NCBI RefSeq assembly: GCF_038396765.1
Contig: NZ_CP150096.1
Coordinates: 5,811,001-5,875,000, forward strand
Direction of reading: 5' to 3'
DNA: 64,000 nucleotides
From: Chitinophaga caseinilytica
GTDB lineage: Bacteria > Bacteroidota > Bacteroidia > Chitinophagales > Chitinophagaceae
Part shown: positions 34,976 through 43,337 of the stretch, piece by piece
Numbering within the stretch: the first letter of the stretch is position 1
Layout: every line of letters starts with the position of its first letter
The notes under the pieces: model-generated
Databases searched by the model: none
What the model saw: the letters and a program-made list of their open reading frames with translations, nothing else
What the model was told of the DNA's origin: nothing
Made by a program: the position numbers and the translations under genes

Positions 34976-35842
34976 ATGCCAGCGCGTATTATTGCTTTCG
35001 TGTGCCTTTTGATGCAGGCTAACTGCCTGCTTGCGCAAAATCTTCAGTTCGACGGGCTTTATTCCGCCCCTACGGGCCGTCTGCCCGAGGTTTCCACTGC
35101 CGTTCACACGTATCTGCGTTTTTACCCGGACGGGGTATTTTTTCTGCAATCCGTACCGTCAGACAATGCCCAGAGCGTGGCGGAATGGTTCGGCCGCAAC
35201 AAGAAATACGCCCAGAAAGGCACCTACACCATGCATGGCGGCGAACTGGTGATGCACCTGGGCAACGGCGGGAGTATGGGCTCCACGTCGGAAGACGGGC
35301 AGCCGGCTTTCCTCCGCGGACAGGTGAAAGACGGGCGGTTGGAGCTGACCAACATCAGCGATTGTTCCGAATACAGCTATGCGTTCAAGTCCGTGCAAGA
35401 CACCACGGTCGTGAAATACAACCGTTATCAGCCTGAGCTTCGCCTCCCCGGCGCCTGGAAGCTCCAGGAATGCCTGAAAGACAAAAAACAGCAAATCATC
35501 CTCACCAATGCCGACTCCACCGTGATCGCCATTTGCGTGATGCCCGGCGAAGCGCTGGACGTGTTCGTACGCGAGCGCACCGATTTCGAAAACGCTCTCG
35601 CCTATTATAACTGGGACGCCCGCACCCTTCGCGAGGAATCCCGGATGACCGTTCGCAAGCTCACCGAAAACCGCGAAAAGGCCTATATCTGCTGGCAGGC
35701 CAAAAACGGTCAGAACAACATGTATTTCCTGTTCGGCACCCGCGGCAACCTCCTCTACAATTGCATGATCAAAGCGCCGGACATGCCGGAGCAGGAAAAA
35801 ATCGACCTGCTGGAAAGAGTGTATGAAATGAATCACTTGTAA
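34976..35842 (+). CDS. Secreted protein of unknown function
   Basis: A 288-residue protein with a signal peptide (MPARIIAFVCLLMQANCLLAQ) and a beta-rich body: FDGLYSAPTGRLPEVSTAVHTYLRFYPDGVFF, then a lipocalin-like run of strands (GTYTMHGGELVMHL, GRLELTNISDCSEYSYAF). Four cysteines could pair. It resembles the small FYADGT-type secreted proteins seen across Bacteroidota but I do not recognise a named family. Its stop overlaps the convergent beta-lactamase-like gene by 10 bp (35833-35842). Confidence 0.6.
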   Translation: MPARIIAFVCLLMQANCLLAQNLQFDGLYSAPTGRLPEVSTAVHTYLRFYPDGVFFLQSVPSDNAQSVAEWFGRNKKYAQKGTYTMHGGELVMHLGNGGSMGSTSEDGQPAFLRGQVKDGRLELTNISDCSEYSYAFKSVQDTTVVKYNRYQPELRLPGAWKLQECLKDKKQQIILTNADSTVIAICVMPGEALDVFVRERTDFENALAYYNWDARTLREESRMTVRKLTENREKAYICWQAKNGQNNMYFLFGTRGNLLYNCMIKAPDMPEQEKIDLLERVYEMNHL

Positions 35843-36747
35843 ACCGTGTACAGCGGCTTCCAGTCGCTCTTCGGCTCAAAGTGCCGCCAGATCAGCGCGG
35901 ATACGTTCCTGATCAATACCACCGCTTCATTATCGTCTACCCAACGCTGGTCTTTATTGTTCTTCGTAGCGATATGGAACACGTAATCGCCATGCGGCGC
36001 ATTCACCAGCACCACTTCCGACCGCGACGCATCTACCGATCCCGTTTTATGGGCGGCCTGCACGAACGGCGGGATTTGCGACAGGGAAGATTCGTCGTAA
36101 TAACCGCGGCACATGAGCCGGTACATGCGGTCGCACGCGGCGGGGCTCAATATTTCTCCTTTCCGGATCAACGTCACCAGGCGCGCCATTTCGCGGGGCG
36201 TTGTCTGTCCCCAACCATAAATTTTCCAGATATCGGCACGGCCGGGCGTGCGCGAATTCACGCGGGTATCCCTGAAACCGTATTGCTCGAGGATTTCGTT
36301 GACACGTTGCCCGCCGCCGGCCAGCGCCTGGTTCCAGAGCGAAGTGGTGTTGTCGCTGTAAGACATCATGAGCGCGGCCAGCACGCTGATTTCCGTTTCG
36401 GCGCTGTCTTTGAAGAACTGCATGATCCCCGAGCCGCCGTACTTCGCGGAATCGCGGTAGACCATGGGCTGGTGGTATTTCAGTTCCCCCTTCTCGATCT
36501 TGTCGAACAGCCCCACCAGCAGCGGTACTTTCACGATGCTGGCGGTCGGGAATACCGTATCGGCGTTGATGGCAGCGAAACGGCCCGTTTTCAGGTGCTG
36601 CACGTAAATACCCACATCGCCGTTGAAACTGCGCGTCAGTTCGAGCAATTGGGCGGTGAGCTTACGGTCTTCCTTCTGGGAAAAGGCCGCGAGCGGAAGG
36701 GCCACGAAAAGGCAGAGCGCCCGGAGGCAAAAGCGATGGTTCGGCAT
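35833..36747 (-). CDS. Class A beta-lactamase-fold serine hydrolase
   Basis: A 304-residue secreted protein from the ATG at 36747 (an upstream in-frame TTG at 36771 is less likely), signal peptide ending AAFSQ. Class A motifs are all present: SIVK (SxxK, Ser about residue 72), SDN in MSYSDNTTSLW, and KTGS in HKTGSVDASRSEVVLVN. The omega-loop region reads TTPREMARLVTLI and lacks the usual ExxLN glutamate in plain view, so efficient antibiotic hydrolysis is uncertain; it could be a peptidoglycan-linked hydrolase instead. Periplasmic. Confidence 0.85.
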   Translation of the reverse strand: MPNHRFCLRALCLFVALPLAAFSQKEDRKLTAQLLELTRSFNGDVGIYVQHLKTGRFAAINADTVFPTASIVKVPLLVGLFDKIEKGELKYHQPMVYRDSAKYGGSGIMQFFKDSAETEISVLAALMMSYSDNTTSLWNQALAGGGQRVNEILEQYGFRDTRVNSRTPGRADIWKIYGWGQTTPREMARLVTLIRKGEILSPAACDRMYRLMCRGYYDESSLSQIPPFVQAAHKTGSVDASRSEVVLVNAPHGDYVFHIATKNNKDQRWVDDNEAVVLIRNVSALIWRHFEPKSDWKPLYTVYK

Positions 36748-36811
36748 GTTGGGGGATCCCGGGTTTGGCAAGGATCACCCAAAATAAAAAAATCGCCGGC
36801 TTTACCTATGG

Positions 36812-37720
36812 TTACACGCCGATGTGCAGGAAGAGGTTCACGCCCTCGGGCTCGCGTTCCACATATACCCGCTCCGCATCCGCGCCTGCGCGCAAAGCCA
36901 GATCGCGCAGATGGCCGGCGGAACGGTGATGGAGGTACCATTCGCTGATGATCTCCATATAACCGCGCGTGGGGTTATGGTCGCCGAAATTACCAACGAT
37001 CACTTCGCCGCCGGGCTTCGTCCAGCCCATCATCTTCTGCAACAGCTTCACGAAAACACCATCTTCGAAATAGTCGAACAGTCCTGCGCTCCAGGCCACA
37101 TCGAACCGCTGGTGCGTATCGAAGCGGAACACGTTCCGGTGGATGAATTCGATATGATTTTTGAAGGCAGCATTGAGGTTGGACGCGTACGCGATGGCTT
37201 TATCGTCTGCTTCCACGCAAACCGTCTGCATCCTGGCGGGATCGATACGGGCGTACGCTTCCGCGAGATCGCGGCCCGGGCCGCTGGCGATGTTGAGCAG
37301 GCGGAAGGAATCGCGGGCGCGGAGGGTTTTGCGGACCATGCGGATGAAATAGTCTTTCCGGTTGCGGACCGCGCGGGTGGCGGGTTGGCGATGCCAGAAG
37401 ATGTCCCACTTGCACAGGCGCCCGTCTTCCGTCACTTCCTGCCGGTAAATTTTATCGATGATGAGAAAATCGCCGGCGTACCCGAATGGTTTGGCGCGGG
37501 CATGGCCGAGGATGGTGTGGCCGATGGCTTCGTTGCTGCCGAACCCTTCGTACAGGGATTCCCGGTCGGCTTTCGAGAGCTCCCCGGCACGGAGGGCCGC
37601 GGCGATGTATTCGAAAATCTCGTTCAGCTCGGCGTATTCGTGGGGCTCGGGGCCGCCGTTGCCGATGATGCGGTGTAAAAACCGGAATGATGCGGATGTT
37701 GCTAACATATGGGGTAACAT
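36812..37720 (-). CDS. Class I SAM-dependent methyltransferase, PhcB-like
   Basis: About 302 residues from the ATG at 37720 (MLPHMLATSAS); an ATG at 37708 is possible. The C-terminal half is a Rossmann methyltransferase: LLNIASGPGRDLAEAY (motif I, GPG), CVEADDKAI (motif II) and WSAGLFDYF. The upstream stretch GYAGDFLIIDKIYR and AVRNRKDYFIRMV matches what I know of the group annotated as 3-hydroxypalmitate methyl ester (extracellular factor, PhcB-like) synthases. It is transcribed divergently from a flavin monooxygenase/hybrid kinase operon, which makes a signal-molecule role attractive. Methyltransferase is firm, PhcB likeness moderate. Confidence 0.78.
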   Translation of the reverse strand: MLPHMLATSASFRFLHRIIGNGGPEPHEYAELNEIFEYIAAALRAGELSKADRESLYEGFGSNEAIGHTILGHARAKPFGYAGDFLIIDKIYRQEVTEDGRLCKWDIFWHRQPATRAVRNRKDYFIRMVRKTLRARDSFRLLNIASGPGRDLAEAYARIDPARMQTVCVEADDKAIAYASNLNAAFKNHIEFIHRNVFRFDTHQRFDVAWSAGLFDYFEDGVFVKLLQKMMGWTKPGGEVIVGNFGDHNPTRGYMEIISEWYLHHRSAGHLRDLALRAGADAERVYVEREPEGVNLFLHIGV

Positions 37721-37814
37721 TTTTTTGTAAAAGTGCGGGAACGGGCGGGGTGATGGAAGTCGCAATTAATGGAGAGTGCTTTTGGGTTAACCGGGAGGCG
37801 TCAATCATTAATCG

Positions 37815-37836
37815 GCGCTTCCGGACCGGGAAGCGC
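37815..37836. promoter_or_regulatory. Palindrome in the divergent methyltransferase/monooxygenase region
   Basis: GCGCTTCC (37815-37822) and GGAAGCGC (37829-37836) form an 8-bp perfect inverted repeat with a 6-base spacer, 33 bp before the monooxygenase ATG at 37870. A second inverted pair ATTAATG/CATTAAT spans 37765-37812. Either may be an operator or a leader hairpin; the 149-bp gap is otherwise unremarkable. Confidence 0.4.
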
Positions 37837-37869
37837 ATCCCTAATTTCACGGAACAAAACCCCATTGTC

Positions 37870-39369
37870 ATGCAACACATCGGTATCATCGGCGCGGGCC
37901 TCAGTGGCCTCGTTACCGCAAAAGCTTTCCTGGGCGCGGGCTACCGCGTCACCCTGTTCGAAAAAGCCGCCGCCATCGGCGGTGTATGGGAAAAGAGCCG
38001 CTCCTATCACGGCGTTGCCACCCAAACCACCCGCGACGAATACGCATTTTCCGACTTCCCCATGCCGAAAGATTATCCGCTCTGGCCTTCTGGCGAACAG
38101 GTGAAACGCTACCTGCAATCGTACGCCGAACACTTCGGCATATTGCCCAACATCCGGTTCAACACCGCCGTTTCCTGGCTGCGCCACGAAGACGGCGCCT
38201 GGCTGGCAGACTACACCCATTTGCCTTCCGGACAAACAGACACGCAGGTGTTCGATTTCATGGCCGTTTGCACCGGCACGTTCAGCACGCCCAGCATTCC
38301 CGATTTCCCCGGCGCGGCATCCTTCACCGGCCAACTCCTCCATTCCAGCCAGATCACCGACGCAACCGCATTGAAAGGGAAGCGCGTGGCCGTGGTGGGC
38401 TTCGCCAAATCGGCGACAGACGTGGCCACCCTGTCGGCCGGCATCGCTACAGAAACGCATTTGCTGTTCCGCAAGGCGCAATGGAAAGTGCCGCGTTACT
38501 TCGGGAACCTCATCAACATGCGTTACCTCCTTTTCTCCCGCTTCTCCGAAGCCTTCTTCAACGCACCTTATAAAACCCCGTTCCAGAAATTCCTCCATTC
38601 CGCCGGCAAGCCCATGGTATGGATGCAATGGCGCGGGCTTGAACTGTTATTGAAAACCCAGTTCAAACTGAAAGCCTGCAACATGCTCCCCTCCCACCGT
38701 ATCGAAGACCAGATCAGCTGCAGCCTGGGCGTAGCGCCGGAAGGGTTTTATCAGAAGGTGAAAGACGGCTCCATCCGCGCGCAGCAAACGGAAATCGACA
38801 GGATCGAAGGCGATGTGATACATCTCAAAAACGGTAGTTCGTTACAGGTAGACATACTCGTTTGCGGCACGGGGTTCCGTCAAACCCTGAACTTCCTCGA
38901 TGCGCGCCACCGGCAACATATCATCGGCGAGCAGGGACATTTCCGGCTGTTCCGCAACATCCTTCATCCCGATGTGCCGAATCTGGGTTTCGTGGGATAC
39001 AACTCCAGTTTGTTCACGACCCTCACTTCCGAAATCGCCGCCAACTGGCTGGTACGTTATGCACAAGGAAGTTTGCGTCTTCCGCCACCCGAACAAATCC
39101 GTGCGGATATCACGTTCATGGGCAACTGGCGCCAATCCGGCAGGCCGATCGCCGGGGAATTCAGCGGCACCTGCGTTGCACCGTTCAATTTCATGCACCT
39201 GGACCAGCTGATGCGCGACATGGGCCTGCGCACCACCGCCACCCGCTGGTTGCCGTACGAATTTTTTAAGCCCATCAACCCGAAAGATTATCGTATTTTA
39301 CTGGGAGATTCCCCAAAGGATGTACCCCAGTCTCGGGCGGCCGTCCGCACCGCAGACGCTATCGCGTAA
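37870..39369 (+). CDS. Flavin-containing monooxygenase
   Basis: A 499-residue protein from the ATG at 37870 (MQHIGIIGAGLSGLVTAKAF); the frame is open further upstream but runs through the promoter region. It has the FAD motif GAGLSG near residue 8, a second dinucleotide motif VAVVGFAKSATDVA near residue 175 for NADPH, and the FMO/Baeyer-Villiger fingerprint FTGQLLHSSQI between them. It is a soluble single-component oxygenase acting on a soft nucleophile or ketone. The hybrid kinase gene begins 5 bp after its stop, so they form one operon. Confidence 0.9.
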   Translation: MQHIGIIGAGLSGLVTAKAFLGAGYRVTLFEKAAAIGGVWEKSRSYHGVATQTTRDEYAFSDFPMPKDYPLWPSGEQVKRYLQSYAEHFGILPNIRFNTAVSWLRHEDGAWLADYTHLPSGQTDTQVFDFMAVCTGTFSTPSIPDFPGAASFTGQLLHSSQITDATALKGKRVAVVGFAKSATDVATLSAGIATETHLLFRKAQWKVPRYFGNLINMRYLLFSRFSEAFFNAPYKTPFQKFLHSAGKPMVWMQWRGLELLLKTQFKLKACNMLPSHRIEDQISCSLGVAPEGFYQKVKDGSIRAQQTEIDRIEGDVIHLKNGSSLQVDILVCGTGFRQTLNFLDARHRQHIIGEQGHFRLFRNILHPDVPNLGFVGYNSSLFTTLTSEIAANWLVRYAQGSLRLPPPEQIRADITFMGNWRQSGRPIAGEFSGTCVAPFNFMHLDQLMRDMGLRTTATRWLPYEFFKPINPKDYRILLGDSPKDVPQSRAAVRTADAIA

Positions 39370-39373
39370 AACA

Positions 39374-41680
39374 ATGAAAGCAACCGATCAGATCGCAGCG
39401 TTGAAAAACCGGATCAGGGAACTGGAAGCAGCCGCTTCCGACCCGCATCCACAGCCAGCTTCAGATGCACCGTCCGTCAAAGTACCGGCGGCGTTCGATC
39501 CATATTTCCGTGCAGCGGAACAAACGGTAAAAACCTATTTTTCCGACATCCGGATGCGCCCCTCGGAAGGCACCATCGAAATTTCGGGCGAGCGATACGT
39601 GCTGGTAAGGGCTTCCGCTTTTTCGAAAGATTTTCTCGACAGCATCCGCCATCTTTATGCAGACCGCGGCCAGAGCGAGGCTTTCGGGATCGGCCGCGAT
39701 TTTTTGTTCGATATTTCGCACGCCATCGGCATCAACGACGCCAAGGCTTTCCATGCAAAAATGAATGTCACCGACCCGCTGTCGCGCCTGTCGGCCGGGC
39801 CGGTGCATTTCGCTTATACGGGCTGGGCTTTCGTGGACATCCTGCCGGATAGTACGCCCACGCCCGACGATCGCTATTTCCTCCACTATCACCACCCGTT
39901 TTCTTTCGAAGCGGATGCCTGGGTGCGCGCCGGCGTTCAATCCGACGCGCCGGTCTGCATCATGAGCGCCGGGTATTCCACCGGCTGGTGCCAGGAAAGC
40001 TTCGGGCTGCCGCTCACCGCGGTGGAAGTGAGCTGTCGTGCAAAGGGCGACGCGCAATGCACGTTCGTCATGTCGCCACCGCACAAAATCAACGAACATC
40101 TGCAGCGGCTGGCGCAGGAAAAAGGGATGCCGGCTACCTCTGTGATCACGCCCGACATTCCGACTTTCTTCCTCCGCAAAACCATCGAAGAACAACTGGA
40201 AAAGGCACGGGTGATGGCGGAAGAATCGTCGCGCACGAAATCGGAGTTCGTCGCCAACATGAGCCATGAATTGCGGACGCCGCTCACTGCGATCCTCGGT
40301 TTCACGGAGCTGCTGAAAAAAACGCGCCTGTCTGCCCGGCAAAACGAATACCTCGAAGCCATTTCCACTTCCGGCAGCAACCTGCTCGCTACCATCAACG
40401 ATATCATGGACCTCAGCAAGCTGGACGCGGGGAAGATTTCCGTGGCCGCCGCGCCGCTGAACATCCCCCAGATGCTGCATGCCATCGGGCTCATGCTCGA
40501 TCCGAAGGTCCGCAGTAAAGACCTGCAATACACCCTCACCATCGATGAAGCCCTGGCGCAGCCGCTCCTGGGCGACAGCATGCGCGTGTCGCAGATTTTA
40601 TTGAACATCATTTCCAATGCCGTCAAATTCACTGAAAAAGGCGGCGTTACGATCAGTTGCACGGCCGAAGCGGATACTTCGCATTCCCTGCGCGCCGTTT
40701 TCCGCATCCGCGATACCGGCATCGGGATTTCCGCGGCCAAACAGGCGTCGGTGTTCGAGCGGTTTACGCAGGCGGATACGGCCATTTCCCGGAAATACGG
40801 AGGCTCTGGCCTGGGGCTCGCCATCGCGCGGGAGCTGGTGCAGATCATGGGCGGTTCCATAACGCTGGAAAGCAAACCGGGCAAGGGTTCCGAGTTCATC
40901 GTAAAACTACCTTTCGTGAAAGCCGCCGCGCATGAGGACCCCAGCCAGCCCGAAGCCACCGCCGCCGCAGGGGGCGCGGGTTGCAGGGTACTGGTCGTCG
41001 AAGACAACGTCCTGAACCAGAAAATGACGCGCCTCATGCTCGAAAACAACGGCTACACGGCGTTCGGCGTCAACAGCGGCACCAAGGCGCTGGCCTGGTT
41101 GCGGAAAAACACGGCAGACCTCATCCTGATGGACATTCAAATCCCCGGAATGGACGGATACGCCGCCACCCGGAAAATCCGCGGGGAGCTGGGTTTGCAG
41201 ACGCCGATCATCGCCATCACCGCCCATGCGTTCAGCGGCGAAAAGGAAAAATGCATCGCCGCCGGCATGAACGGCTATCTTTCCAAACCATTCCGCGAAA
41301 GCGAGCTGCTGACCGTCATCGCCGGCAACCGCCCCGCCGCCGTGGCCGATCTCCGTTTCCTACGCGAGCAAACCCGCCACAACGCCGCGTTCATGCAGGA
41401 AATGGTAAGCACGTTCGTGCAGCAGGCCCCCAAAGACCTGAAAGCCCTCGAAAAAGCCGCCGCATCCGGCAACGGGGAACAGCTATACAAGATCGCGCAC
41501 ACCATGAGCACGTCTGCCGGGTTCTTCGGCCTGGCGGAGCACATCGGTGCGGAGTTGCGGACGCTGCAACAAACGCGCAAAGCCGAGCCCGCGCAACTGC
41601 AAAAGATCAGGCGCGTGATCGAACAGGCGATCGCCGAACTGGCGGAACTTACACCATCCGCCTTGTCATCAGCATCATAA
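39374..41680 (+). CDS. Hybrid histidine kinase with XylR_N/V4R ligand domain, REC and HPt
   Basis: A 768-residue soluble sensor (no membrane helix), starting at the ATG at 39374. Domain order: coiled coil (1-30); XylR_N domain (~40-160); V4R domain (~165-235) with the signature EVSCRAKGDAQCTF (Cys221, Cys229); linker coil; HisKA with FVANMSHELRTPL (His298); HATPase with NIISNAVKF, DTGIGI and GGSGLGLAI; receiver with VEDN and LMDIQIPGMDGY; HPt with IAHTMSTSAGFFG. XylR_N/V4R modules in DmpR/XylR bind aromatic effectors, so this kinase likely senses a small hydrophobic molecule in the cytosol. Its 3' end overlaps the convergent LytTR gene by 32 bp. Confidence 0.9.
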   Translation: MKATDQIAALKNRIRELEAAASDPHPQPASDAPSVKVPAAFDPYFRAAEQTVKTYFSDIRMRPSEGTIEISGERYVLVRASAFSKDFLDSIRHLYADRGQSEAFGIGRDFLFDISHAIGINDAKAFHAKMNVTDPLSRLSAGPVHFAYTGWAFVDILPDSTPTPDDRYFLHYHHPFSFEADAWVRAGVQSDAPVCIMSAGYSTGWCQESFGLPLTAVEVSCRAKGDAQCTFVMSPPHKINEHLQRLAQEKGMPATSVITPDIPTFFLRKTIEEQLEKARVMAEESSRTKSEFVANMSHELRTPLTAILGFTELLKKTRLSARQNEYLEAISTSGSNLLATINDIMDLSKLDAGKISVAAAPLNIPQMLHAIGLMLDPKVRSKDLQYTLTIDEALAQPLLGDSMRVSQILLNIISNAVKFTEKGGVTISCTAEADTSHSLRAVFRIRDTGIGISAAKQASVFERFTQADTAISRKYGGSGLGLAIARELVQIMGGSITLESKPGKGSEFIVKLPFVKAAAHEDPSQPEATAAAGGAGCRVLVVEDNVLNQKMTRLMLENNGYTAFGVNSGTKALAWLRKNTADLILMDIQIPGMDGYAATRKIRGELGLQTPIIAITAHAFSGEKEKCIAAGMNGYLSKPFRESELLTVIAGNRPAAVADLRFLREQTRHNAAFMQEMVSTFVQQAPKDLKALEKAAASGNGEQLYKIAHTMSTSAGFFGLAEHIGAELRTLQQTRKAEPAQLQKIRRVIEQAIAELAELTPSALSSAS

Positions 41681-42407
41681 AATCTTCTTTCTTTTTAGGG
41701 GAAATGGCTACCATGGCGCCGTCGCTCATGATGGCATAGCCGCCGTCGGTCTTCACCCAGCGTTTCACATCCTTGAGGTTGATGATGTTGGAGTTGTGGA
41801 TGCGGAAGAAACCGTATTCCTGAAGTGTGTTTTCGTATTCCTTCAGGTTCCGGCTGACCATGATCTGCCTTCCGTCTTTCAGGAAAAAAATCGTATACGG
41901 GCCTTTGGCTTCGAGGCGGATGATGGTGGAAAGCGGCACGAAATCGACGCCTTCGGAAGTAGACAGGCTGATGCAGAAATCATCGCCGGAGGAGCGGGTG
42001 ATATTTTTCAGCAGGAGATCGAGCCGGTTATCGTCGGACGTGGATCCCATTTGCCTGATCGCTTTGTCCACGGCCTGTTGCAGCTCGTCGAACGCGATGG
42101 GTTTGAGCAGATAATCTACGGCGGAAAACTTGATGGCTTTGATGGCGTAATGATCGAAGGCGGTGGTGAAAATGACATGGAATTGGCGGTCGGCCGTGCG
42201 TTGGAGCACATCGAACCCGGTGCCTGTCTGCATTTCGATATCGAGGAAAACCAGTTGCGGGGAAAGTGTTTCTATTTGCGCAATGGCTTCGTCTACGTTA
42301 GACGCCGTGCCGGCGAGCTCCAGCTGCGGGCAGTGCTCACGGACCATGTTGGATAGAAATTCGCGGCTCAGGATTTCATCTTCCACAATGAGCGCTTTGA
42401 TTTTCAT
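41649..42407 (-). CDS. LytTR-family response regulator
   Basis: A 252-residue regulator from the ATG at 42407 (MKIKALIVEDE). The receiver has the acidic pair ED, phospho-acceptor Asp in FLDIEMQTGTGFD and Lys in DYLLKPI; the LytTR DNA-binding domain follows with RLEAKGPYTIFFLKDGRQIMVSRNLKEYE and FFRIHNSNIINLKDVKRW. It is encoded 39 bp after its cognate LytS-like kinase. A direct-repeat site matching the LytTR consensus lies upstream of the kinase gene (43257-43286), suggesting autoregulation. Confidence 0.94.
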   Translation of the reverse strand: MKIKALIVEDEILSREFLSNMVREHCPQLELAGTASNVDEAIAQIETLSPQLVFLDIEMQTGTGFDVLQRTADRQFHVIFTTAFDHYAIKAIKFSAVDYLLKPIAFDELQQAVDKAIRQMGSTSDDNRLDLLLKNITRSSGDDFCISLSTSEGVDFVPLSTIIRLEAKGPYTIFFLKDGRQIMVSRNLKEYENTLQEYGFFRIHNSNIINLKDVKRWVKTDGGYAIMSDGAMVAISPKKKEDFMMLMTRRMV

Positions 42408-42446
42408 AAACGGGTTTTGAGGTGGTAACAAGATACGGTGTTTTTT

Positions 42447-43196
42447 TCATCGGATGGTGACGATGGCCGTGTTTTCGCGTCCTCCTTCCACGCTTGCTTT
42501 CCTCGTTTCCAGGCGTACGTTCCGGGTGTGAAGGGCGTTGTACCGGCGGATGCGCTCGTCCAGCATGGCGGAATGATCTTCCGTTTCGCGGCCGAAAGCG
42601 CCCGGTTTGCCGTTGTCCGAAATTTCCAAGCGGATGCTGTCGCCCTCAGGTTTCACGTCGATCCGGATCCAACCTTTTTCCGTCCTGTCGAGATGTAAAA
42701 CCCCGCGGTAGAGCGCTTCTTCCACGAGGTGGTGCGTCAGGAACGGGGGAATGTCTTCCAGGCCGGCATCCCCGACCAGGTTGATCTCGAATTCGAACCG
42801 GTCGGGGAACCGGTATTGCTCTAACAGTAGATAGTCACGCACCAGTTCTGCTTCGTCGTTCAGTTGAATGGCCGTTTCGTCGCCGTATTGGATCATTTTC
42901 CGGAGAAATGCCGAAAACCGCCCGATGTACTGCAGCGACGTTTTCTTATCGTCCAGGCTGATGAAATATTGAATGGAATTCAAGGAGTTGAAGAGAAAAT
43001 GGGGGTTGAGCCTCGCCTGCAACAATTTCAATCCCAACAAACCCTCCATTCTCTCCAATTCAGCCCCTTGCTTACGGAGCAAATCCGATTGAGCCCTCAC
43101 ACGTCCACGCAGTCTAACCGTACATCCATACGATCTTACCCCCCACATGATCAGTAACCCTGCTGCGACTGCGCCGAATATCCAACCTGTAACCAT
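42447..43196 (-). CDS. LytS/YehU-type sensor histidine kinase
   Basis: A 249-residue kinase: one N-terminal membrane helix (WIFGAVAAGLLIMWGV), a coiled coil, and the His_kinase domain with LQARLNPHFLFNSLNSIQYFI (phospho-acceptor His about residue 66) and an HATPase-like C-terminus (ISDNGKPGAFG). The sensory part is minimal, only the short helix, so the signal is likely membrane-related or sensed by a partner. It lies 39 bp upstream of the LytTR gene in the same direction and is divergent from the metallophosphoesterase gene. Confidence 0.93.
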   Translation of the reverse strand: MVTGWIFGAVAAGLLIMWGVRSYGCTVRLRGRVRAQSDLLRKQGAELERMEGLLGLKLLQARLNPHFLFNSLNSIQYFISLDDKKTSLQYIGRFSAFLRKMIQYGDETAIQLNDEAELVRDYLLLEQYRFPDRFEFEINLVGDAGLEDIPPFLTHHLVEEALYRGVLHLDRTEKGWIRIDVKPEGDSIRLEISDNGKPGAFGRETEDHSAMLDERIRRYNALHTRNVRLETRKASVEGGRENTAIVTIR

Positions 43197-43256
43197 AGAT
43201 TACTCCTCTGCTTTGACAACAAAGTTGACGAATTAAACGGCTGTGGGGAAGCGGGA

Positions 43257-43286
43257 ATTAACGGATGAGGGGTTTGGGTTAACGGA
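43257..43286. promoter_or_regulatory. Predicted LytTR binding site (two direct repeats)
   Basis: TTAACGGATGA occurs at 43258-43268 and 43279-43289, start to start 21 bp. Read on the minus strand, TCCGTTAAT and TCCGTTAAC both fit the general LytTR consensus [TA][AC][CA]GTTN[AG][TC], with a 12-bp spacer as usual for these sites. The pair lies 61-90 bp upstream of the LytS-like kinase start and 52-81 bp upstream of the metallophosphoesterase start. Confidence 0.65.
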
Positions 43287-43337
43287 TGAAGGGAAAATTC
43301 GTATTTTGTTACCCATTGCTATTCTTAATGTATTGAT

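Noticed and set aside
37687..37869. N-terminal extension of the monooxygenase frame
   Set aside because: It lies in the divergent promoter region and precedes the canonical FAD-motif start by 61 residues.
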